In this document: positions 7,194-15,763 of the stretch, one piece after another
Layout of the letters: each line of letters begins with the position of its first letter
Position numbering within the stretch: position 1 is the stretch's first letter
Source: an uncultured Saprospiraceae bacterium
GTDB lineage: Bacteria > Bacteroidota > Bacteroidia > Chitinophagales > Saprospiraceae
Length of the DNA: 18,120 nt
Reading direction: 5' to 3'
Assembly (NCBI GenBank): GCA_937959375.1
Contig: CALGLS010000366.1
Coordinates: forward strand, 1-18,120
Translations under genes and position numbers: made by a program
Notes under the pieces: model-generated
What the model saw: only the letters and a program-made list of their open reading frames with translations
Told to the model about the DNA's origin: nothing
The model's database searches: none

Positions 7194-9023
7194 ATGACAA
7201 CGAAAGACTATAAAGAAATCATGCATACACTTCCAAAGCAACCGGGGGTGTATCGCTTTATAGACCCTAAGGGGACGGTCTTGTATGTCGGTAAAGCAAA
7301 AAATCTAAAAAACCGAATAGCCTCTTATTTCGGTGAAAAAAAGGACCGCACCAGTAAAACAAAAAGAATGGTGCGCAGCGCTGAGCGTTTCGAATACACC
7401 ATCGTAGAAACAGAAACGGATGCACTCTTGCTCGAGGCTACGCTCATTAAAAAGCTACAACCTCGATATAATGTGATGCTTAAAGACGGAAGGTCTTACT
7501 CTTACATTTGTATTAAAAAAGAACCTTTTCCAAGAGTATTTATGAGCCGACGAGTGATCAAAGATGGCTCCTTTTATTTTGGTCCCTACACGTCACGTAA
7601 ACGTGTTGGCGACATCCTCGACCTGATTAAAACACTCTTTCCGCTAAGGACTTGCAACTTAAGTTTGACTCAAGATAATATCGAAAAAAAGAAGTTTAAA
7701 GTCTGTCTAGAATACCACATCAAGAATTGTCTAGGACCCTGCGTTGCTTACGAATCGGAAGCAGCTTACGACAAAAAAATTCAACAAATAAAAAACATAC
7801 TTCGTGGAAATTTTGGAGCAGTGAGGAGTCACTTTACGGCAGAGATGAAAGAACTTGCAGAAAATCTGGAATTTGAAAAAGCACAACAATTAAAAGAAAA
7901 ATTATCGGCTTTTGAAGACTATCAATCCAAGTCGACCGTAGTGAGCGTAACCATAAAAGACGTAGATGTTTTTAGTATCGTTTCTGACGAAAAAGAAGCT
8001 TACGTCAATTATATGAAAGTAGTGAATGGCGCATTGATCAATGCCTATACCTTGGAGATGCAAAAGAATCTAGACGAAGATGAAGTAGATTTGCTAACCT
8101 ACACTATTCCTTACTTGCGTGAAAAGTTTAACAGCATTGCACCAGAATTAATTCTACCATTCGAAGTGGCCTTGTCAGGTGATGAGATCATACAGACGAT
8201 TCCTAAAATAGGCGACAAGAAAAAACTGCTAGAATTATCTGAAAAAAACGTCAAATACTTTTTGCTTCAAAAACGAAAGGAGGCACTCTCTAGAGCCAAT
8301 AAACAAACTTCCGCTGAACGGATACTGCGAACTCTGAAAGATGACCTGAGTATGAAAGAGATGCCTTTCCATATTGAATGTTTTGATAACTCGAATATAC
8401 AAGGTGCCTACCCGGTGGCCTCCTGTGTCGTCTTCAAAAATGCAAAACCGGCTAACAAGGAATACCGTCATTTTAATATAAAAACCGTAGTTGGTCCAGA
8501 TGATTTTGCTTCCATGACAGAAGTCGTTTACCGTCGCTACAAGCGTATGTTAGACGAAGGCACCAAGCTTCCACAGCTCATCATTATTGATGGAGGAAAG
8601 GGACAACTGAGTGCTGCAGTTACTAGTTTGAAAAAATTAAATATACTTGACCAAGTAACCATAATCGGTATCGCCAAAAGGTTGGAAGAGATCTTTTTTC
8701 CAAACGATTCCATTCCATTATACATCAACAAAAAATCTGAATCCCTCAAGTTGATTCAACAGGCAAGAAACGAAGCACACCGATTTGCCATTAACTTCCA
8801 CCGCGACAAGCGCTCCAAAGATTTTGTAAAAACGGAGTTGACAACGATTCCTGGAATAGGACAGAAAACTTCTGACAAACTATTGGAACACTTTGGTTCT
8901 GTTAAAAAAGTAAAAGCAGCAAGTGCAGAATCCTTAGAGGCGATTATTGGAAAGTCTGCAGTGAAGAAGGTATTGGCTTATTTTGCGGCGCAGTCTGACT
9001 TAAAAGACGGTGAGAAGAAGTAG
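7194..9023 (+). CDS. uvrC: excinuclease ABC subunit C
   Basis: A 609-residue nucleotide-excision-repair nuclease that makes both incisions around a lesion marked by UvrA/UvrB. The GIY-YIG domain (about 15-93) makes the 3' incision: GVY at 18-20, LYVGKAKNLKNR at 30-41 with Arg41, and Glu81 in LLLEATLIKK. The four cysteines C154, C171, C179 and C183 match the UvrC set reported to bind an iron-sulfur cluster. A UvrB-interacting UVR motif lies at about 213-245. The RNase H-like domain has Asp398 (CFDNSN), Asp466 (IIDGGKG) and His529 (NEAHRFAI) for the 5' incision. The C-terminal helix-hairpin-helix pair is at about 549-598 (TIPGIGQKTSDKLLEHFGS). An out-of-frame ATG at 7181 ends after ten codons, so 7194 is the start. 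Full length and all key residues present. Confidence 0.97.
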   Translation: MTTKDYKEIMHTLPKQPGVYRFIDPKGTVLYVGKAKNLKNRIASYFGEKKDRTSKTKRMVRSAERFEYTIVETETDALLLEATLIKKLQPRYNVMLKDGRSYSYICIKKEPFPRVFMSRRVIKDGSFYFGPYTSRKRVGDILDLIKTLFPLRTCNLSLTQDNIEKKKFKVCLEYHIKNCLGPCVAYESEAAYDKKIQQIKNILRGNFGAVRSHFTAEMKELAENLEFEKAQQLKEKLSAFEDYQSKSTVVSVTIKDVDVFSIVSDEKEAYVNYMKVVNGALINAYTLEMQKNLDEDEVDLLTYTIPYLREKFNSIAPELILPFEVALSGDEIIQTIPKIGDKKKLLELSEKNVKYFLLQKRKEALSRANKQTSAERILRTLKDDLSMKEMPFHIECFDNSNIQGAYPVASCVVFKNAKPANKEYRHFNIKTVVGPDDFASMTEVVYRRYKRMLDEGTKLPQLIIIDGGKGQLSAAVTSLKKLNILDQVTIIGIAKRLEEIFFPNDSIPLYINKKSESLKLIQQARNEAHRFAINFHRDKRSKDFVKTELTTIPGIGQKTSDKLLEHFGSVKKVKAASAESLEAIIGKSAVKKVLAYFAAQSDLKDGEKK

Positions 9024-9218
9024 TGTTATTTGCGGGGTTGATTTGTGTAATTTTTTTGTTTGACTTCCCAGTAACAACTTTTAGTAAAATTACGTATATT
9101 TGTATTGTTCAGCCTAACAATATATTTTTGATCGTGCTTTAGTAGATTTGTTTCCACAAAACGAATAAGCAATTCTCTGATCAAACATTCCATTTTAATT
9201 TTTTCTATAAATGTGTTA

Positions 9219-9249
9219 TTTCAAAATAAGCAGAGCTATGCTATGTTTG
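9219..9249 (+). promoter_or_regulatory. candidate promoter for the propeller/SprB protein
   Basis: TATGTTTG at 9242-9249 matches TAnnTTTG exactly, and TTTC at 9219-9222 is one mismatch from the -33 TTTG with a 19-base spacer. The predicted leader is about 45 bases and contains a weak 6-bp hairpin (9261-9266 with 9274-9279). A second exact -7 box, TATATTTG at 9095-9102, lies further upstream but has no good -33 partner. Confidence 0.5.
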
Positions 9250-9301
9250 AAATATAATTGTCATTGTTATTATCAATGATAAAGGCTAAACTAATAAAGT
9301 T

Positions 9302-12300
9302 ATGAAAATGACTATCGCTACCTTTTTGATTGTATGCTTTGTTTACAATGTACTTCCCGCTCAAAATAAATATTATTTAAACAGTTATAATAATGTCCTT
9401 GATGTAGAAGTCAATGGAGAAGATCTCTGGGTTGGAACAACTAAAGGTTTGGTGCACTACAATAAAAATACGGGTGCAGTTTGTGGAATATATAATGCTT
9501 CCAATAGTCCAATTCCTACGGATAATGTTTTTGATGTGGAGATAGGTCCAGATGGAGATGTGTGGATGGCTACACAAGAAGGAGTGTTCCGTTTTAATGG
9601 TTTTGGTTTTCAACTGATCCAAAGTGGACTTTACATAGGTTTGGGATTTGATGACCTAGGTAATATGTATGCTTCTACTAAATTAGAGTATGAGTTTTGT
9701 ACTCCGTCATATGAATTAGGTATGTTTCTGAGCTTAAATGGATTTATAACTTCTGTTGCTTACAATGACGAAGGGTTTTGTTATATCCATAGAGATAATA
9801 TAACCTGTGCTGGTGGAGGGAGTGGTGGCGGTTGCTATCAAGCAAATTTTAAAGACGAAACAGTTTCCAATGGTGTAACTACAGAGATTGAAGGTATTGA
9901 TTTTGAAAACATTCTCTTAATTGATTCAATCGGAAATTTTTGGTCAACCTTCGAAAGGTTAAGTTATTTTGACCCAAATACAGGACTGATAGAAACACCG
10001 CAAACGGATACACTTTTACCAAATCCAACTTTGCCTGGGCAATTAAAGTTTAATGCAGCCACCCAAGATTCAATAGGACGCATATGGCTGGCATCAACAC
10101 TAGGAGTGTTTCGATTTGATGGGCAAGACTTTGTAAAATACGATCAAGGTTTGCTAGGTAGTTTGTCAATAGGAAGTATTGATATAGACGAATCGGGAAC
10201 TATATTTATTGGATCGATAAGCGGAGGTGTTTATCGATTGAATAGTAATAATGTTTGGGAATCATGGCTAATTGACGGTCTAGTTAGTAATGGAATCTAC
10301 GATATGTCATCGAACACTACAGATAAATATGCATTTGGAGGGATATCAGGTGTCAGTGTTTTTGAAGATGAAACAATAACAACGTACACCAATCTGAATA
10401 GCATCCTACCAACATGGTTACCCTATTGCAAAGTTTATGTTGATGAAGCAGATGGAGTATGGGTTAATGCAAATGATTCTATAGAAGAGGTGTATTATCT
10501 GTCAGGTTCGAACTGGACTATGTTTAATTCAAATAATTCTGATTTACTATCAGATGACTTCGAGTTTATAGAATCCAATGATCAGGGAGAAGTTTGGCTA
10601 CGTTATATCGCTCCATCAGTCGGCGCAGCAGGAGCAAAGTTTCAAAATGGAATATTTACGAATTTTATTACTATTGATTCACTTTATGAGAACACAGTTT
10701 TAATTGAAAATAAATGGACGATAGAAGGTTACGCTGCAGTGAAAAATGATGGTGGAGTTATTACAACTTATCCAATACCAGAGAGTCTGTTTGATTCAAC
10801 TTGTGTAGCCGCATCAGCCATTAATGCAAACGGAGAAGGAATTATTTTAATTGAAAAAATATGGTGTGGAGCTGACTTAGGAAATACTCTATTGAGGTTT
10901 AGAAATAATGGATGGGAATCAATAAGCGGGAACATTGGGTTATGGGATATTGGTCAAGTTGACTTTATAGGTGATGATATCTATATTTCATTTTCCCCGG
11001 ATTGGTATAATTGTCAAGCTGCACACTATAAAATCATCAGATCTAACAATCAAATTGAAACCTATTTTTTGCCGGAACCAGGAAGTATTTCGCCTAACTA
11101 TGGTCCGATAAGAGATGGATATGTTACAACTACCATGGATGAGTCTGGTGATGTTTGGGCTTCGTATATTTCTGTTTATGGAAATGAATGTTGGGGACCT
11201 GCGACTACCGTTTCTTCTAGTCGAATTCAATTGTTTAAAAAAACAGACTCTGGCTTCATACGATACGCAGGTCCTTATTGTGCTTTTAGTAGTGGTTATA
11301 ATTATCCACGTAAAATGAATACAATAAGCCAAGGGGTAAATAAAAAAGTATGGATAAAAGGTAATTTAGGAATATACTCTACCAATCCCATCAATCCAAT
11401 GCTCACAGTTTTCGAAAAAAATTCAGATTGTGGATCTAGTCTTGTCGCTTGTGCAATGAGTGGTTTGCAAGGCGACTATCAATTTGAATGGTCAGATGGT
11501 ACTACAGATCCACTGCGATTTAGTGTGGATGCAGGGGGTTATTCCTGTACCCTTACAGATGTAGATGGTACCACAGATGAAGCGACTGTTATTTTGAATA
11601 CAGGAGAGGCAATAGTGGTTGAAAGTAGTTTCGTTTATGAATCAACTCCAGGGTCATCAGATGGCTCGGTCTCTATAGACACTGTGATTGGAAATTATCC
11701 GCCTTTTGAATATTTATGGAATACTGGAGATACAACATCGCAAATTGATAGCCTTGCTTTCGGAGTATACGAGGTTACGATTACAGATCAAGTTGGTTGT
11801 ACCAGTATAGCTATTTTTCCGCTTTATGATGATTTGCAAATCACTTTTACGCATACTGATGTTACTTGTAATAGCGAGAATGATGGAACAATTGTATTGT
11901 CAATAGCTGGTGGTTTACCTCCTTATGATGTTGATTGGTTAAGCTCGAACAGCACAAGTACTAGTCGATTTGATCTTTATGCTGGAGAATACTTTGTGAC
12001 CGTGTCAGATAATTCAGTCTTTGTTGAAGAGGTGATGATTACAATTACTGAACCAGGGGAACTTTTCCTTAATTCTATTTCAAACGTAAATCCGGATGGT
12101 GTTACAGGAAGCATTGTGAGCAATGTTGTTGGCGGAACAGCTCCCTACGTCTACCTATGGAACACAGGTTCGGACGAACCTAATTTAGTTGATGTACCTG
12201 TTGGTTACTATTCACTTACGGTTACAGATAATCAAGGGTGTACTGATGTTGTAAATAAATTGCTAGCCAATCCAATTGAGATAACTGGAGAAGTAAACAG

Positions 12301-13399
12301 TTTTAATTGTAATACTGATACAATAGGTTTTGTTAACCTTGCTGTTGAAGGAGGTGTGCCGCCTTACCAATATTTATGGAATACTGGTGACACCACGTCA
12401 ATGATAGATGGTTTGTCACAAGGAGATTATACGGTGACGGTAACCGATAGTTTAGGTTATAATGAATGGGAGAGTTTTTCTTTTGCAGGAGCTTATAGTT
12501 TAATTTATGGAATCGAATTGCAGCCAGAAGTTACACTCGGGCTAGTAGAAGCTGTGGTTGATTATAATTTGGGAAGCCCACCATATGATATCATTTGGAG
12601 TAATGGAGATACTACCGAAATTTTGTCGGGTGTCGAGCCGGGTTATTATTCTGTTAGTATAACAGATAGCAACGGATGTTATGGAACTGAAGAGGTGTGG
12701 CTTTATTATCCGCTTTCGATAGAAAGTGTTTTTACAGATTCATTGTGTGCGGAATCTGATTTAGGAATGATTGATTTGAGTGTGACTAGAGGAATACCAC
12801 CATATACATATAATTGGAATTTTACCAGTACAGATACTTCCTTTGTCGATATGCTTAATGTAGGGAATTACTATGTTACGATTAATGATAGCCATGAAGA
12901 AACAACAAACTTGAGTTTCTCAATTAAAGAAATTGAATTTACAGGGATTATAAACTTAGCTCTAAATTTATTAGAAGTAGAAATTATTGAACCGGGTACA
13001 CCACCTTACACTTATGTTTGGAATACGGGAAGCACATCGGAAGCACTTGAAGTCGATGATAATGGTTTTTATACGGTAACAGTTACCGACTCGAAAGGCT
13101 GTACGTTTCAATCAGATTATTTAGTGACAACAGTCAATACTACAAGTCTAGGGAATCAATCATCGATTCAGATTTTTCCCAATCCGACAAGTTCCATCTT
13201 GCATGTCCAATGCAAAACTTGCAAGCAATTCGAATTGTTTAATATTGATGGAAAACAAATAGATCAAAACGTTAGAGTTGGGGTAGGGGGTATTTATGAA
13301 TTAGACATGAAAACCTTACCATCCGGAGTTTATCTGTTGAAGGTGTTTGATGAAAATCATGAATTACTAGAAGTCGAGCGAGTGCTTTTATTTCACTAA
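9302..13399 (+). CDS. secreted beta-propeller/SprB-repeat protein with T9SS type A sorting domain
   Basis: A 1365-residue exported protein. Residues 1-20 are a signal peptide (cleavage probably after LPA). Residues 28-695 form one or two beta-propellers of the two-component-regulator type, with blades such as LDVEVNGEDLWVGTTKGLV, VFDVEIGPDGDVWMATQEG, DSIGRIWLASTLGVFRF and DESGDVWASYISVY. Residues 708-1276 are eight SprB-like repeats with a core of PPY.YLWNTGDTT and Y.VTVTD.GC. Residues 1287-1364 are a type A T9SS sorting domain (IQIFPNPTSS, ELFNIDGKQI, LPSGVYLLKVFD), which is normally cleaved as the protein is attached or released at the cell surface. There is no kinase or DNA-binding domain, so the propeller is structural or ligand-binding, not part of a hybrid two-component system. 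Likely role: surface adhesin or matrix protein; ligand unknown. A CxxC (C1304, C1307) within the sorting domain is unusual. Confidence 0.9.
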   Translation: MKMTIATFLIVCFVYNVLPAQNKYYLNSYNNVLDVEVNGEDLWVGTTKGLVHYNKNTGAVCGIYNASNSPIPTDNVFDVEIGPDGDVWMATQEGVFRFNGFGFQLIQSGLYIGLGFDDLGNMYASTKLEYEFCTPSYELGMFLSLNGFITSVAYNDEGFCYIHRDNITCAGGGSGGGCYQANFKDETVSNGVTTEIEGIDFENILLIDSIGNFWSTFERLSYFDPNTGLIETPQTDTLLPNPTLPGQLKFNAATQDSIGRIWLASTLGVFRFDGQDFVKYDQGLLGSLSIGSIDIDESGTIFIGSISGGVYRLNSNNVWESWLIDGLVSNGIYDMSSNTTDKYAFGGISGVSVFEDETITTYTNLNSILPTWLPYCKVYVDEADGVWVNANDSIEEVYYLSGSNWTMFNSNNSDLLSDDFEFIESNDQGEVWLRYIAPSVGAAGAKFQNGIFTNFITIDSLYENTVLIENKWTIEGYAAVKNDGGVITTYPIPESLFDSTCVAASAINANGEGIILIEKIWCGADLGNTLLRFRNNGWESISGNIGLWDIGQVDFIGDDIYISFSPDWYNCQAAHYKIIRSNNQIETYFLPEPGSISPNYGPIRDGYVTTTMDESGDVWASYISVYGNECWGPATTVSSSRIQLFKKTDSGFIRYAGPYCAFSSGYNYPRKMNTISQGVNKKVWIKGNLGIYSTNPINPMLTVFEKNSDCGSSLVACAMSGLQGDYQFEWSDGTTDPLRFSVDAGGYSCTLTDVDGTTDEATVILNTGEAIVVESSFVYESTPGSSDGSVSIDTVIGNYPPFEYLWNTGDTTSQIDSLAFGVYEVTITDQVGCTSIAIFPLYDDLQITFTHTDVTCNSENDGTIVLSIAGGLPPYDVDWLSSNSTSTSRFDLYAGEYFVTVSDNSVFVEEVMITITEPGELFLNSISNVNPDGVTGSIVSNVVGGTAPYVYLWNTGSDEPNLVDVPVGYYSLTVTDNQGCTDVVNKLLANPIEITGEVNSFNCNTDTIGFVNLAVEGGVPPYQYLWNTGDTTSMIDGLSQGDYTVTVTDSLGYNEWESFSFAGAYSLIYGIELQPEVTLGLVEAVVDYNLGSPPYDIIWSNGDTTEILSGVEPGYYSVSITDSNGCYGTEEVWLYYPLSIESVFTDSLCAESDLGMIDLSVTRGIPPYTYNWNFTSTDTSFVDMLNVGNYYVTINDSHEETTNLSFSIKEIEFTGIINLALNLLEVEIIEPGTPPYTYVWNTGSTSEALEVDDNGFYTVTVTDSKGCTFQSDYLVTTVNTTSLGNQSSIQIFPNPTSSILHVQCKTCKQFELFNIDGKQIDQNVRVGVGGIYELDMKTLPSGVYLLKVFDENHELLEVERVLLFH
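11423..13129 (+). repeat. eight tandem SprB-like repeats within the coding sequence
   Basis: The repeat-core tryptophans fall at residues 730, 806, 879, 953, 1026, 1099, 1172 and 1240, giving a period of about 73 residues (68-76). The repeats have diverged at DNA level, except for a 19-base identical stretch ending in ATGGAATACTGG at 11709-11727 and 12369-12387, exactly 660 bases (220 codons) apart. Cysteines alternate between odd and even repeats. Confidence 0.85.
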
Positions 13400-13657
13400 A
13401 GGATTTGATCTAAATATAACTTGAAAAGTACAATAGAGAATTCACCGTTAGCTAAATTTTCAATCAATATTTGTTAAAACTATGTTATAAAATAAGACTC
13501 TTTTTTATGATCTACACATAAATGAAAGCATAAGCAGCTATTAACAAATTGTTACTAAATATTCTGCCCACCATTCTGTTAAGTGCGCACATCTATAGGG
13601 GTGTAGTATTTAATTAGCTGATTACTCCAATTGGCGCTAACCAAAAAAAACAAAACA
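13400..13657. other. intergenic region upstream of the WG-repeat gene
   Basis: About 260 AT-rich bases. A short dyad TAACAAATTGTTA lies at 13542-13554 and could be an operator. A near -7 box AATATTTG (one mismatch) occurs around 13468-13475, without a convincing -33. I see no terminator hairpin for the upstream gene. Confidence 0.35.
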
Positions 13658-15469
13658 ATGAACTCGACTAAATTAATCATCTTATTCCTGTTTTTATCAG
13701 GCTCTATTTTTGCACAAGAAACTGCTTTATTTCGAATAGTCGAAAATGGTAAAATCGGCTTCATTAATAATAAAGGCGAAAAAATTATCGAACCTACTTA
13801 CCTTGAAGCAGGCGAGTTTAGCGAAGGCTTAGCTTCCTTCCGGATCGGTGGACAATATGGGTTTATTAATTCATTAGGGGAAGTTGTAATTCCGGCGAAG
13901 TATGACTTTGTTGGTGATTTTCAAAATGGGATTGTCGATGTGTATGTTGATGGAGAGGTGCTATTTATAAATAAAAAAGGAGATCGAGCCTTGCCAAAAA
14001 GGTTTGAATCCATTCAATTTATAGACGAGCATCTTTGTGTTTTTACTACTAAGCAAGAGAAGTCAGGACTGTATGATTTGAAAACTGCCTCTGTTGTTAT
14101 GAAAGCTAAAAAAATGAAGATAGGTGCATTTTCGGATGGCCTTGCTGTAGTGACAAGAAAGGGAAGTAGTTATAGACCTGACGTAGGAGTGATTGATAGA
14201 AAGGGGAATTTTGTAGTTGACTTTGGGACCTTTAGTCAGATTAATAAATTCGTTGATGGCTATGCATTGGTGGAGATCAAAAATCCGATTGATGAAAATA
14301 AAACGATAGACGGATTAATTGATTCCAAAGGAAAACTTTTGTTTGAGAGACCTAAAGAAAATCATTCTTATATTGAAGGCGGCTTTTATGAGGGTTTCGC
14401 TAAGGTCAATCTTTACAACAGTAAGTTGTCTGAATCTGATGACATGTCTTGGTCTTCTGATAAAGCATACGAAGGGTTTATTAATAGAAGCGGGAAACTT
14501 GTTTTTAAAGATGTAAGCATAAAGTCTGTGCGTAACTTTTCAAATGGACGAGCTTTTATAGAAGATACTAATCGAGGTCATTATGTAGTGGATACTGATT
14601 TCAATGTTTTAAATAAAGAACCATTTCAGGAGGTAAAAGGTAACGGTTTTGTGGATGGCCATGCCATTGTGAGAACAAAGAAAGGTTGGGGAATTATTGA
14701 TGTCAATCTTAATTTTATTGTTCAACCTGAGCACCTAGATATTTATGAAGGAGGCATTGTTGATGGAAAATATTTATATGCAGAATCAGGACCGAATCAT
14801 TCAAGATTATATGGTCTTCAAGATTTGAAAGGTAATGTAATTGTTGCTCCGATTTTGAATGACTTTAGTACAGGAACTTATAAAGATGGTTTGATTCAAA
14901 GCATCGTTGATGGAAGACTTACTTTCCTAAATGAAAAAGGAGATGTTGTTTGGCAAGAAAAAAAAGAAGATGATACATCTAATGAAGAAATGATCAATAT
15001 CACACATTTAAATAGAGGTTACTTTTATGTTCAATCCAATCCAAAAAAAGTAGGACGTAGTTTAAAAGAGGAGCTAGTATTAGAAGAAAAAAACAATAAG
15101 CTCTTCATCAAAAATTATTTAAACGAAGCGATCCAATTTGATGCTCAAGATGGCAGACTTTATTTGAAGCTACAAGCGAAAGACAAAAAGGGACAGTGGA
15201 AAGATATTGAGTATCTTCCGGGTAGCTGGTGTGGGAATAGTTATTACGCCGTTGAGTTGCCAGCAAAAAAATACTGGGAATTTGATCTGCCGAAATATAC
15301 TGGAGAATTTGAAACCGCTCTCCGAGCAGAATTAAGTTACCTTGATCCGGTCACAAATAAAACAGCACTTATCTACAGTAATGAATTTAAAGGAAGTGTA
15401 AACCCTGGTCAGTTTTGGCGAAAGCCGGAGTATAGTGTTAGAGGACTTATGGATCCTTACGTAGAGTAG
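13658..15469 (+). CDS. exported WG-repeat protein with an unassigned C-terminal domain
   Basis: A 603-residue protein. Residues 1-19 are a signal peptide (LIILFLFLSGSIFAQ). Residues 30-432 contain about eleven WG-type repeats, beta-rich units typically reading G.YGFIN..G....P..Y....F..GLA. Clear examples are GKIGFINNKGEKIIEP, GQYGFINSLGEVVIP, PDVGVIDRKGNF, YEGFINRSGKLVF and GWGIIDVNLNFIVQP; only the last shows the literal WG. Residues 475-603 form a separate beta-rich domain with GRLYLKLQAKDKKGQW, LPGSWCGNSYY and YSNEFKGSVNPGQFWR, which I cannot assign. No T9SS tail or lipobox, so periplasmic or secreted by another route. The frame opens at a TTG at 13631, but the ATG at 13658 directly precedes the signal peptide. 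WG proteins are commonly thought to bind peptides or other ligands; no specific function is inferred. Confidence 0.88.
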   Translation: MNSTKLIILFLFLSGSIFAQETALFRIVENGKIGFINNKGEKIIEPTYLEAGEFSEGLASFRIGGQYGFINSLGEVVIPAKYDFVGDFQNGIVDVYVDGEVLFINKKGDRALPKRFESIQFIDEHLCVFTTKQEKSGLYDLKTASVVMKAKKMKIGAFSDGLAVVTRKGSSYRPDVGVIDRKGNFVVDFGTFSQINKFVDGYALVEIKNPIDENKTIDGLIDSKGKLLFERPKENHSYIEGGFYEGFAKVNLYNSKLSESDDMSWSSDKAYEGFINRSGKLVFKDVSIKSVRNFSNGRAFIEDTNRGHYVVDTDFNVLNKEPFQEVKGNGFVDGHAIVRTKKGWGIIDVNLNFIVQPEHLDIYEGGIVDGKYLYAESGPNHSRLYGLQDLKGNVIVAPILNDFSTGTYKDGLIQSIVDGRLTFLNEKGDVVWQEKKEDDTSNEEMINITHLNRGYFYVQSNPKKVGRSLKEELVLEEKNNKLFIKNYLNEAIQFDAQDGRLYLKLQAKDKKGQWKDIEYLPGSWCGNSYYAVELPAKKYWEFDLPKYTGEFETALRAELSYLDPVTNKTALIYSNEFKGSVNPGQFWRKPEYSVRGLMDPYVE

Positions 15470-15489
15470 TGATGTTTTCTTAAATCAAA

Positions 15490-15568
15490 ATTCATTATTC
15501 AACGATTCAATATTCAATATTCTCTTCTTTTTGGTGTGAATAAAATTTTGAATCGTTGAATAATGAAT
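15490..15568. repeat. AT-rich 21-bp perfect inverted repeat
   Basis: The arms at 15490-15510 and 15548-15568 are perfect reverse complements over 21 bases (core TTATTCAACGATTC), separated by 37 bases that contain tandem TATTCAATATTC words. The stem is not followed by a T tract on either strand, so it does not look like a simple terminator. It lies 20 bases after the WG-gene stop. Confidence 0.85.
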
Positions 15569-15667
15569 CGTTAGATTTTGAATGAACATATTTGAACCGA
15601 ATTTCAGATTTTCTTAAATTTAAGACACGTAGATAAATCATGACCTACGTAGAGTAGGAAGGAGTCT

Positions 15668-15745
15668 GAAGACCGAAGACGGAAAACCGAAGTTGCCCAA
15701 TAATGCGAAGTATACGATCGCGGGAAACTTCCGTCTTCGGTCTTC
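15668..15745. repeat. inverted repeat, copy 2 of the GAAGACCGAAGACGG family
   Basis: The 17-base arms 15668-15684 (GAAGACCGAAGACGGAA) and 15729-15745 are perfect reverse complements. Inside them AAGTTGCCC (15690-15698) pairs with GGGAAACTT (15722-15730 area) with one mismatch, so a long hairpin can form. The right arm continues as CCGTCTTCT and carries the same words as 3936-3972. Located 18 bases from the 3' end of the GH28-like gene. Confidence 0.8.
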
Positions 15746-15763
15746 CGTCTTCTAACTTTTTAT

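Larger units (their letters stand above)
15470..15763. other. repeat-rich convergent intergenic region
   Basis: This gap between two convergent genes holds two separate long inverted repeats (15490-15568 and 15668-15745) and two pairs of direct repeats. It has no open frame of interest. The second inverted repeat is followed on the plus side by CTTTTT at 15755-15760, about ten bases beyond the stem, so it might terminate plus-strand transcription, but it is not a textbook terminator. Confidence 0.6.

Noticed and set aside
10988..11332. 114-codon minus-strand frame inside the propeller gene
   Set aside because: It is antisense to a clear coding sequence and its Ile/Thr/Arg-rich composition is what reversed propeller codons give.
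9302..11400. Hybrid two-component sensor, because of the regulator-type propeller blades
   Set aside because: There is no transmembrane helix, histidine kinase, receiver or HTH domain; the protein ends in SprB repeats and a T9SS tail.
15490..15745. CRISPR array or riboswitch in the repeat-rich junction
   Set aside because: The repeats are inverted pairs of different sequence without regular spacers, and the site is downstream of both flanking genes.
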